Assembly (NCBI GenBank): GCA_007131435.1
Contig: SLQM01000203.1
Coordinates: forward strand, 1 to 10,968
Direction of reading: 5' to 3'
DNA from: Syntrophomonadaceae bacterium
GTDB taxonomy: Bacteria; Bacillota; Dethiobacteria; DTU022
DNA: 10,968 nt
The stretch's first letter is position 1. Every line of letters starts with the position of its first letter. The notes beneath the pieces are model-generated. The model was not told the DNA's origin. It made no database searches and was given only the letters and a program-made list of their open reading frames with translations. Positions 1-5,835 of this stretch are shown here, piece by piece. The translations under genes were made by a program, and so were the position numbers.

Positions 1-39
1 CCTTGGCAAGGCGATGCTCTACCACTGAGCTACTCCCGC
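1..39 (-). tRNA. tRNA-Gly (GCC), 3' part cut off by the window edge
   Basis: On the minus strand the gene begins GCGGGAG at position 39. It has a normal D arm and an anticodon loop TTGCCAA with anticodon GCC at 7-5. The window ends two bases into the 3' side of the anticodon stem, so the T arm and acceptor 3' strand are missing here. It is third in a cluster after tRNA-Asp and tRNA-Phe, four bases after tRNA-Phe, and is presumably cotranscribed with them. Confidence 0.93.
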
Positions 40-43
40 AAAC

Positions 44-119
<76 letters not shown>

Positions 120-123
120 CAAA

Positions 124-200
124 TGGCGGAGCTGACGGGACTCGAACCCGCGGTCTTCGGCTTGACAGGCCGATATGTTAACCGACTACACCACAGCTCC
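124..200 (-). tRNA. tRNA-Asp (GTC)
   Basis: The complete 77-base gene has acceptor strand GGAGCTG (200-194) pairing with CAGCTCC. The discriminator is G, the identity base expected for tRNA-Asp, and CCA is encoded at 126-124. The anticodon loop is CTGTCAA with anticodon GTC at 166-164, and the T loop is TTCGAGT. It is first in the tRNA cluster and lies directly downstream of a consensus promoter. Confidence 0.97.
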
Positions 201-213
201 ATGTGCATAAATA

Positions 214-242
214 AGTATACAAAAGCATTTTATAAAAGTCAA
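214..242 (-). promoter_or_regulatory. sigma-A promoter of the tRNA cluster
   Basis: On the minus strand a -35 box TTGACT (242-237) and a -10 box TATACT (219-214) are separated by exactly 17 bases. Each hexamer differs from the consensus at one position. Initiation would be expected around 207-206, a few bases before tRNA-Asp at 200. The surroundings are AT-rich and no other promoter is needed for the cluster. A seven-T run at 268-262 lies between this promoter and the rex stop. Confidence 0.88.
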
Positions 243-287
243 TAGAATAAGGGTTGCTCAGAAAAAAATTTATAAAGAGTAGTAGTC

Positions 288-983
288 TTATTCAAGTGAG
301 AGAGTTTTGGGTGATTTCCCTTTGTCTGGTTCTTTTTTCAGGCGGTTTAATCTTTCTTCTTCACCAGAACTATAGTAAATCAGACTTTGTAACTCAATAG
401 TCAAGTCTGCATTGTGAACATGAATATCATCCGGTACCCTGAGTTTAACAGGTGCAAAATTTAGTATAGCTTTTACACCAGCTTCAACTACAATGTCAGC
501 TACTTCCTGGGCAGCTCCTGCCGGGACTGCAATAATCGCTACCTTTATGTTATTACTATTTATATACTCAGGCAGTTCGGAAAGAGCAGAGATTTCGATT
601 TCCCCGATCTGTTTGCCTATCAGGCGGGGATCCTGGTCAAATACGGCTACAACATCTACATAAGGGTTTTTACTTGAGTTGTAACGTGTTAGAGCAGTAC
701 CAAGGTTTCCGGCACCAATAATTACTGTCTCAATCCTTTTATCCAAACCAATGATTTTAACTATTCTTTCACGTAGATAAACTGTGTTGTAACCAGCCCC
801 CCGGGTTCCGAATGCTCCGAAATAGGCCAGATCTTTGCGGATTTGTTCTGCGGTAAAACCTGATTCATTACTAAGCTCTTTAGAAGAAACCAAATCTATT
901 TTTCGTTGGATCAGCTGATCTAATATTCGAAGATAAACTGGCAACCTCTTAACAACTGATTTAGAAATATTTCGATCTGGCAT
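288..983 (-). CDS. rex: Redox-sensing transcriptional repressor Rex
   Basis: Rex binds DNA when NADH/NAD+ is low and releases it when NADH rises, and so controls fermentative and respiratory genes in Gram-positive bacteria. The 231-residue product shows a winged helix at about 1-80, including the family stretch RKDLAYFG (49-56) followed by TRGAGY (60-65). A Rossmann fold follows, with the dinucleotide loop GAGNLG (90-95), an acidic residue after the second strand (FD, 115-116) and NFAPV (175-179). The longest frame starts at 998, but the ATG at 983 is preceded by GGAGG with an eight-base gap, while the upstream ATG has no such site and itself overlaps that GGAGG. The last 25 residues are charged and divergent. 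It lies 25 bases after the polyprenyl synthase gene and is probably cotranscribed with it. No Rex operator (TTGTGAA-N4-TTCACAA type) was found in this window. Confidence 0.96.
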   Translation of the reverse strand: MPDRNISKSVVKRLPVYLRILDQLIQRKIDLVSSKELSNESGFTAEQIRKDLAYFGAFGTRGAGYNTVYLRERIVKIIGLDKRIETVIIGAGNLGTALTRYNSSKNPYVDVVAVFDQDPRLIGKQIGEIEISALSELPEYINSNNIKVAIIAVPAGAAQEVADIVVEAGVKAILNFAPVKLRVPDDIHVHNADLTIELQSLIYYSSGEEERLNRLKKEPDKGKSPKTLSLE

Positions 984-991
984 CTGCTCAT

Positions 992-996
992 CCTCC
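992..996 (-). promoter_or_regulatory. Ribosome binding site that sets the rex start
   Basis: GGAGG on the minus strand lies eight bases before the ATG at 983-981. It overlaps the alternative upstream ATG at 998-996, which has only a poor match before it. This favours the shorter Rex protein. Confidence 0.8.
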
Positions 997-1008
997 ATAG
1001 CCGGTCAA

Positions 1009-1959
1009 TTAGTTACGGCGCATTAATACATCCCTGGGTATTTGCTTAAGAATAGCTTTTTGTTCTTCCGATTCAGGGTTTAAATCATCAATTAAGGCTG
1101 CCGCACATTCCACATAATATTCAGCCTTTTGGTAAGTATAGTGCGGACCCTCACCATCTATTACTGCCTGTGCAACCTCTCCAATCTGGCTGGAAGTTGC
1201 CGTGTCAGTAATAAAATGTTCATTTACCGGTTTATTCATAGATGAAACATTAATTGTCCTGATCAGCGGCAAGGTAATAACCCGGTTATTTAAATCACCA
1301 TATAGTGGTTTTCCGGTTATACTTTTTTTGCCTGTGTAGTCCAATAGATCATCTATGAGTTGAAAGGCCATCCCAAGGTTATAGCCATATTCCATCCAGG
1401 CTGCCTGCTCTTCCTTGCTGCCATCCCTCATCAGGCTACCTGCTTTACAACAACCAGAAAAAAAGGCTGCGCTCTTCTTCCCGATCCACTGGAAATAACG
1501 TGATTCTAAATTGTTACTGTCAATACTGGCAAATGCCTGCTCTATTTCCCCTTCAGACATTTTTTCTACAATATCTACTACTACCTCCAGCAGCTCAGGC
1601 TTATTATAGTTTACAAGAATTTTAAAAGCCTGGCTCAAAAGATAATCGCCACTTAATACAGATATTTTATTGCCCCACTTAACATGAACTGCTTCTTTAC
1701 CCCGGCGAATCGCCGCCTGGTCAATTACATCATCATGAAGCAGGGAAGCGGTATGAATTAGCTCAAGTGCAATAGCCGCATCTATTAGGTGATCAGAGCT
1801 AACGTCAACACGATATGCCGCGGTCAAGAAAAGAGCCGGGCGGATTCTTTTTCCGGAACCATTAAAAATGTAATCACCGACTGCATTTATTTCAGGGCCA
1901 GCACATTCAACAATACCCCTCAGTCCTTCATTAACCAGGGATAGTTCTCTTTCAACCAA
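1009..1959 (-). CDS. All-trans polyprenyl diphosphate synthase (heptaprenyl type, component II-like)
   Basis: This enzyme condenses isopentenyl diphosphate with an allylic diphosphate to build a medium or long isoprenoid chain, typically the menaquinone side chain in this lineage. Visible motifs are GSGKRIRP (34-41), the first aspartate-rich motif DDVID (76-80) followed by RRG (85-87), GD (104-105) and the second aspartate-rich motif DDLLD (203-207). The residues just before the first motif are small (ASLLH, Ala at -5), which in this family leaves the chain pocket open and argues for a long product. Length (316 residues) is normal. The start is uncertain: TTG at 1959 has only a weak Shine-Dalgarno. 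The frame stays open to a stop at 1983-1981, and a CTG at 1977 lies eight bases after AGGGG. A HepS/HepT-type component I is not visible nearby, so a homo-oligomeric enzyme is equally possible. rex follows directly. Confidence 0.92.
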   Translation of the reverse strand: MVERELSLVNEGLRGIVECAGPEINAVGDYIFNGSGKRIRPALFLTAAYRVDVSSDHLIDAAIALELIHTASLLHDDVIDQAAIRRGKEAVHVKWGNKISVLSGDYLLSQAFKILVNYNKPELLEVVVDIVEKMSEGEIEQAFASIDSNNLESRYFQWIGKKSAAFFSGCCKAGSLMRDGSKEEQAAWMEYGYNLGMAFQLIDDLLDYTGKKSITGKPLYGDLNNRVITLPLIRTINVSSMNKPVNEHFITDTATSSQIGEVAQAVIDGEGPHYTYQKAEYYVECAAALIDDLNPESEEQKAILKQIPRDVLMRRN

Positions 1960-2000
1960 AAGCCAGTTATGTTCCAGTTTTTAAACCCCTATTCAGAATT

Positions 2001-2009
2001 ATTCTAACA
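2001..2009 (-). promoter_or_regulatory. Possible extended -10 promoter for polyprenyl synthase-rex
   Basis: In the 95-base gap upstream of the polyprenyl synthase gene, the minus strand reads TGTTAGAAT, an extended -10 element (TGn plus TAGAAT). The -35 position with 17-base spacing is ACCGTT, a poor match. It would give a leader of about 35 bases. This could separate the polyprenyl synthase-rex unit from mnmM upstream. No convincing terminator hairpin follows mnmM, so readthrough is also possible. Confidence 0.3.
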
Positions 2010-2054
2010 CCTTTTCGACAAAAAACGGTTAAAACCCTTTCGCCGCCTGTCGCT

Positions 2055-2624
2055 TCAGGAAAAAGTTTTTTTAATTAATAATAATTCAGGAGGATTACCA
2101 GGACGGTTAGTAACCTGCAGGTGATAAACAAGGTAATCATTTGCTGCAAGGTTAGCAGTATAACTGATTATTTCTTTACATTCCAGGCAACCTTCTTCAT
2201 GCCCCGGATACAGGACAATGGTGACCAAACCACTGTTTTTTAAAAGATTTAGAGCCTGTTCCAGGCTTCTAATTGATGTATAGCTTTTTGTAGTTATCTC
2301 CTTATTGCCACCTGGCAAATAACCTAGATTATACATTACCACAGAAACTTTTTCTGTAACATATGTTGCCATATCCTCATGCCCGGTATGAATAAGCTCT
2401 ACTCTTTGGTTCAGGCCGGCATTGCTTAACCTATCCCTTGTTTTTTGCAGCGCTTCTTTTTGTATGTCAAAAGAATAAACCTTTCCCCCCTTGCCCACTT
2501 TCTTTGCCAAAAAAAATGTATCCAAACCATTGCCGGCGGTAGCATCAATAACAACATCTCCCGGTTTTGTTGAAAGCCCGGCAAAATGCTGTGCGATTTC
2601 AGTTATTTTATCAAGAGGTGCCAT
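2055..2624 (-). CDS. mnmM: tRNA 5-aminomethyluridine(34) methyltransferase MnmM (YtqB family)
   Basis: This is a class I SAM-dependent methyltransferase of the family once labelled 'rRNA methylase' (YtqB). Its Bacillus member MnmM methylates nm5U34 to mnm5U34 at the tRNA wobble base. The 189-residue product has SAM motif I DATAGNG (27-33), an acidic residue ending strand 2 (FD, 52-53), the family signature NLGYLPGG (99-106), YPGHEEG (139-145) and a C-terminal NRPGNPPELLL stretch (173-183). Length matches the family. The ATG at 2624 is chosen because GGAGA lies nine bases upstream; the ATG at 2633 has no gap between that site and the codon. It follows the DUF503 gene by 16 bases. The assignment to MnmM rests on family signatures, and the target is inferred. 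Confidence 0.88.
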   Translation of the reverse strand: MAPLDKITEIAQHFAGLSTKPGDVVIDATAGNGLDTFFLAKKVGKGGKVYSFDIQKEALQKTRDRLSNAGLNQRVELIHTGHEDMATYVTEKVSVVMYNLGYLPGGNKEITTKSYTSIRSLEQALNLLKNSGLVTIVLYPGHEEGCLECKEIISYTANLAANDYLVYHLQVTNRPGNPPELLLIKKTFS

Positions 2625-2633
2625 GAATAGCAT

Positions 2634-2638
2634 TCTCC
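2634..2638 (-). promoter_or_regulatory. Ribosome binding site that sets the mnmM start
   Basis: GGAGA on the minus strand is directly adjacent to the upstream ATG (2633-2631) but nine bases from the ATG at 2624-2622. Only the second distance is workable. It lies just three bases past the DUF503 stop codon. Confidence 0.7.
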
Positions 2639-2640
2639 AT

Positions 2641-2937
2641 TTAATATATTTCTGTTCTGGCAGTTATAATATCTATTCCGTTTTCTTCTTCGATAAAGTT
2701 GATTATTGTTCCAGTAATGCTATCCGCACCTGAGCCGTTGTAACAAACCGCAGCAATTCCCAGTTCTGACTTTTGCCACAAATCCTGGCTGCCAATTTCA
2801 GATACAGAAACATTGTATTTATTACGCAGGCGCTGAACCAGGCTTTTTATTACCTGCCGCTTAGCTTTAAGCGATGTTTTTCCGGGTATATGGATTTCCA
2901 AAATAAGAATTGCTACGCGAATTGTTTTCACCGCCAT
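2641..2937 (-). CDS. DUF503 (YlxP-like) family protein
   Basis: This 98-residue protein matches the DUF503/YlxP family along its full length: an N-terminal beta strand, then LEIHIPG (13-19), SLKAKR (22-27), KSLVQRLRNKYNVSVSE (31-47), QDLWQ (51-55) and a C-terminal alpha/beta segment. The family is small and cytoplasmic and its molecular role is not firmly established. In many Bacillota it sits in the nusA-infB-rbfA translation cluster; here it is instead between a radical SAM gene and mnmM. Its ATG follows the radical SAM stop codon with no gap and has only a weak Shine-Dalgarno, so it probably depends on translational coupling. No catalytic residues can be pointed out. Confidence 0.9.
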   Translation of the reverse strand: MAVKTIRVAILILEIHIPGKTSLKAKRQVIKSLVQRLRNKYNVSVSEIGSQDLWQKSELGIAAVCYNGSGADSITGTIINFIEEENGIDIITARTEIY

Positions 2938-4086
2938 TTAAATAAATCTTAGCATTAGCTGCTGTATATAGTTATCTACACTCATATTTTCTTTTTGCAG
3001 TTGATTATAAAGCTGTTTTACAGGTACTGCAAGGCTGCTGTTTTCAAGGTCACCAAGGCGCCTGAAGTATCCTGTTCTCCGTCCAAGTTTGAAAATATCG
3101 CGCATTTCATCACCTAAAGAAAGATACCTGTTTATAATAGCGAGCATAAGGTTTTTATCTTCCGGAAAATTACCACACACTTCTTCAAGTAAGTTTAATA
3201 TATGGTCACTAAAAAACCTGCTCTCAATATTATTTAGGTTTTCTATAAACAAAGCCTCTTCCCTGACAACCTGATCATCATTTAAAAGTATAAATTCACC
3301 CCTTGCTACCTTCTTGTAAAGCGGGCTTGACTTGGGAACTGCCAGGGTTCTGACCCTGATAAAATCAGGGTTAATACTATTTAATACGTTAGCCGTATCA
3401 AGAGCATGCTCTTTCCAAAGTTTTTCCCCTCCCAGGCCAAGTATGACGTATTCACTAAGTGAGAGACCCGCACTTTTTAAGAGTTTACCCGCTTCGATAT
3501 GCTGATCTCCGGTTACCCCTTTTTCCATATACTCCAATACTCGATCATTTCCACTTTCCAAACCAACGTGAATACGTTTCAACCCGGATTCTTTTAGTTT
3601 TATCAGCTCGTTTAATGTTCGCCGTAATATGGTCCGTGAGCGGGAATAGGTTGTAATACGCTTGACCGATGGAAATTTATCTTTGATCGTTTTTAAAACT
3701 TTTACCAAATCATCAACCGGTAATAGCAGGCTGTCACCATCCTGCAAAAATACGTTTTCCCCACCATGATACTGCCAGTATGCAATTGAGAAAAGTTCGG
3801 GGTAATTAGCCTGTATATATGCTGTTACCTGGCGGTTAATTATTCCTCCGAACCCTTGCTCTTCAGATACTTCCCTGACTTTTTTGTGAGCAGACTCCAT
3901 AGCAGCTAGGTCGTCCATAATTTCTTCAACACTACGCCTGCTAAATTTTTCACCTTTGTAAACAGGACAAAAAAGACATTTGTTCCAGGGACAGTTACGG
4001 GTTACCCTGACCAGCAGACTATTAGCTTCATTCGGCGGTCGAATAGGGCCCTGCTCAAAACTATATTTACTTTTAAATATCACCAT
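2938..4086 (-). CDS. Radical SAM protein (Elp3/MiaB/NifB-type domain), function unknown
   Basis: The 382-residue cytoplasmic protein carries a radical SAM domain in its N-terminal two thirds. The cluster cysteines are C32, C37 and C40, giving CX4CX2C rather than the usual CX3CX2C. Other marks are a GGEN-like turn (108-111), the FLQDGD strand (113-118), HVGLESGNDRVL (173-184) and VILGLGGE (214-221), as in COG1032-type proteins. The region after about 285 is an all-helical tail. There is no B12-binding domain, no SPASM cysteine cluster and no TRAM domain, so it is not a MiaB-type methylthiotransferase. ATG at 4086 and GTG at 4083 are both possible: GGAGG at 4094-4090 is three bases from the former and six from the latter. 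It is followed without a gap by DUF503 and then mnmM, suggesting one operon. Substrate unknown. Confidence 0.85.
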   Translation of the reverse strand: MVIFKSKYSFEQGPIRPPNEANSLLVRVTRNCPWNKCLFCPVYKGEKFSRRSVEEIMDDLAAMESAHKKVREVSEEQGFGGIINRQVTAYIQANYPELFSIAYWQYHGGENVFLQDGDSLLLPVDDLVKVLKTIKDKFPSVKRITTYSRSRTILRRTLNELIKLKESGLKRIHVGLESGNDRVLEYMEKGVTGDQHIEAGKLLKSAGLSLSEYVILGLGGEKLWKEHALDTANVLNSINPDFIRVRTLAVPKSSPLYKKVARGEFILLNDDQVVREEALFIENLNNIESRFFSDHILNLLEEVCGNFPEDKNLMLAIINRYLSLGDEMRDIFKLGRRTGYFRRLGDLENSSLAVPVKQLYNQLQKENMSVDNYIQQLMLRFI

Positions 4087-4117
4087 TAACCTCCATATGA
4101 TTATGTTGGCTATATTT

Positions 4118-4147
4118 TATAAAGGCACAGCAAGCTGTGCCTTTATA
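4118..4147 (-). terminator. Hairpin after the kinase-regulator pair, probable terminator
   Basis: A perfect 13-base-pair inverted repeat with a four-base loop lies 27 bases past the response regulator stop: arm AAAGGCACAG at 4121-4130, arm CTGTGCCTTT at 4135-4144, extended by three A/T pairs on each side. On the minus strand the second arm runs into TTTATAAAATA, which is U-rich only in part. It may therefore be a leaky terminator or a stability hairpin. It is near-symmetric and could also act on the other strand, but no plus-strand gene ends here. Confidence 0.6.
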
Positions 4148-4174
4148 GCTAGAATATACATTTAATATTGGCAT

Positions 4175-4543
4175 TTATTCAGAAAGGTATTGCTTAAGCA
4201 CATCCCAAAGCTCCTGGGGTTTGAAAGGTTTGGTCATATAGTTATCAGCGCCAAGATCCATAACTCTCTGCCGATCTTCATCTTCAGCCTTTGCAGTAAG
4301 TACTATTACAGGGATAGAAGCTGTATCTTCATTTTCTTTAAGGGTTTTAAGCACTTCAAACCCATCAACTTTGGGCAGCAGTAAATCGAGTAAAATTAAG
4401 TCTGGATATTCCCTGTTAACGGCATCAAGCGCCTCTTGCCCGTCTTCAACTATTTCAATATCATAACCAACAGCATCGAGGCAGGTACGAACACCTAAAA
4501 TAACATTTTTTTCATCTTCGACAAGCAGTACTCTTTTTGCCAT
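4175..4543 (-). CDS. Single-domain (receiver-only) response regulator
   Basis: The 122-residue protein is only a CheY-like receiver domain. Acidic pocket residues D10 and E11, the phosphoacceptor D53 (in LLDLLLPK), T83 (in VLTAKA) and K105 (in TKPF) are all present, so it should be phosphorylatable. There is no DNA-binding or enzymatic output domain. It must act through protein contact or as a phosphorelay intermediate, as CheY or Spo0F do; which one cannot be told. It starts three bases after the stop of the histidine kinase gene, with GGAG eight bases before its ATG. The kinase is its likely phosphodonor. Confidence 0.93.
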   Translation of the reverse strand: MAKRVLLVEDEKNVILGVRTCLDAVGYDIEIVEDGQEALDAVNREYPDLILLDLLLPKVDGFEVLKTLKENEDTASIPVIVLTAKAEDEDRQRVMDLGADNYMTKPFKPQELWDVLKQYLSE

Positions 4544-4546
4544 TTC

Positions 4547-5662
4547 TTATTCTCCATTTCTTTCAGAATTCGGTAGTGTTACAGATTCACCACCCTGGTA
4601 TACAGGAAAAGTAAAAGTAAAAGTTGTCCCTTTGCCAACTTCACTGTCAACCCATATTTCACCGCCGTGTGCCATTACAATATCCTTAGCAATTGCCAGG
4701 CCGAGCCCAACCCCGCCCGTACCTTTTTTGCCTGAACCGCTTACCTGGACATATTTGCGGAAAATTTTATCAAGATTTTCTTTAGAAATACCGCTGCCGG
4801 TATCCTCAACTGAGAAAAAGTGCCTTTTGCCGCGCTGACGGACCCTTACTGTTATCTTGCCGCCAGGTTCTGTATAGCGCATTGCATTGCCAACCAGGTT
4901 GGTAAGAACCCATACTGCCTTGTTAAAATCAGCTGCAACCGGAGGCAACTTAGGCGGCAGGTCAGTAATCAATTCAACATCCTGTTTTTCCGCCTGGATC
5001 TTCATGGGCCGTACGGCTTCGTTAATCAAGTCGTCAACATCAGTAGGTTCTGCTTCCACATAAATTGTTCCTGACTCAATTCGTGATAGCTCCATCAAAT
5101 TATCGATTAACCTGTTCAGCCTTTCACAGTCAGAACCAATCGCTTCCAACACTTCCTTACCCCTGGGAGTTAAATCGCCCAGCATACCTTCCTTCAACAT
5201 TTCTACACCGACAATGATTGTCGTAAGAGGGGTGCGAAATTCGTGAGAAACAATTGAAACAAAATCAGTTTTTATCTTTTCCATTTCATGAAAACGAGTT
5301 ACATCTGTAAGCTGCACCAGCGCTCCCCAAAGTTCATCCTGATGGAATATAGGGTTAATTGCTATCTTGAAAAAATAGCGTTGATCAAGACGCTTAACCT
5401 TAACCGAAGCTTCTTCATAAGAACATTTCAGTGCTTCCTGCTGCTCATAAACATCTCTAAGTAGTTCCTCAAGTTTTGTTATTGCCGTAAGATCGGTTAT
5501 TTTCTGACCAACAGCTTTTTCCGATTCTGTGTGAAAAAACTCTTCAGCAACTTTGTTCAGCCATGCTACATTAATATCGCGATCAACCAGGAAAACAGCG
5601 TCTGCCAGGTTATCAGCTATGGTATTCAGGTTAATCGGCTCTGGCAAATTATTCAACTTCAC
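4547..5662 (-). CDS. Cytoplasmic PAS-domain sensor histidine kinase
   Basis: With the GTG start at 5662 the protein has 371 residues: a PAS domain at about 10-125, a HisKA dimerisation domain at about 128-199 with phosphoacceptor H140 in SHEFRTPL, and a HATPase domain with N box NLVGNAMRY (255-263), DTGSGI (287-292) and GVGLGLA (317-323). No membrane segment is present, so it senses an internal signal through the PAS domain; no cofactor-binding residue can be named. The longest frame begins at a TTG at 5725, but that codon overlaps the -10 box of a good promoter and would lie outside the transcript. The GTG has GAGAGG five bases upstream. The partner is the adjacent receiver protein. It lies downstream of the transporter-ligase operon terminator, so a link with that operon is positional only. 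Confidence 0.93.
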   Translation of the reverse strand: MKLNNLPEPINLNTIADNLADAVFLVDRDINVAWLNKVAEEFFHTESEKAVGQKITDLTAITKLEELLRDVYEQQEALKCSYEEASVKVKRLDQRYFFKIAINPIFHQDELWGALVQLTDVTRFHEMEKIKTDFVSIVSHEFRTPLTTIIVGVEMLKEGMLGDLTPRGKEVLEAIGSDCERLNRLIDNLMELSRIESGTIYVEAEPTDVDDLINEAVRPMKIQAEKQDVELITDLPPKLPPVAADFNKAVWVLTNLVGNAMRYTEPGGKITVRVRQRGKRHFFSVEDTGSGISKENLDKIFRKYVQVSGSGKKGTGGVGLGLAIAKDIVMAHGGEIWVDSEVGKGTTFTFTFPVYQGGESVTLPNSERNGE

Positions 5663-5667
5663 ACCTG

Positions 5668-5673
5668 CCTCTC
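5668..5673 (-). promoter_or_regulatory. Ribosome binding site that sets the kinase GTG start
   Basis: GAGAGG on the minus strand is five bases before the GTG at 5662-5660. The longer frame, from TTG at 5725, has no Shine-Dalgarno. Confidence 0.65.
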
Positions 5674-5724
5674 TTTTGAAACATTTTGAATTATATTGAA
5701 ATAATAACAGCGCTTCACTTTCCA

Positions 5725-5753
5725 ATTATACCATCATAAATAGATAATGAAAA
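5725..5753 (-). promoter_or_regulatory. Promoter of the kinase-regulator operon
   Basis: On the minus strand a perfect -10 box TATAAT (5730-5725) is preceded by TGG, forming an extended -10. A 17-base spacer leads back to TTTTCA (5753-5748), which matches four of six -35 positions. Initiation near 5718 gives a leader of about 55 bases before the GTG start. A second TATAAT occurs at 5695-5690 but lacks a recognisable -35. Confidence 0.75.
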
Positions 5754-5780
5754 GCTTTGGAACACCACTTTTCACTTAAG

Positions 5781-5815
5781 GAAAAAGAAAAGCCCCCGTC
5801 ATGGACAGGGGCTTT
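5781..5815 (-). terminator. Rho-independent terminator of the transporter-ligase operon
   Basis: Arms AAAGCCCC (5789-5796) and GGGGCTTT (5808-5815) pair, with a further GTC/GAC helix inside after one mismatch. On the minus strand the hairpin is followed by TTTTCTTTTTC. It starts about 20 bases after the stop codon of the second ligase gene. This closes the upstream operon before the kinase promoter at 5753. Confidence 0.9.
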
Positions 5816-5835
5816 CAAAGAATTAATCCAGGCTA

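Noticed and set aside
241..290. A possible terminator after rex, with a seven-T run on the minus strand.
   Set aside because: The sequence before the T run forms at best a four-pair AT-rich stem, so termination cannot be supported.
412..430. TTGTGAAC resembling half of a Rex operator.
   Set aside because: It lies inside the rex coding region, and the second half (TTCACAA) is absent. No other Rex site was found in the window.
1990..2057. A possible terminator after mnmM, with a TTTTTT run on the minus strand near 2020-2025.
   Set aside because: The nearby GGTTTTAACC can form only about three pairs with a loop, and CCTG/CAGG at the stop codon is only four pairs. Neither is convincing.
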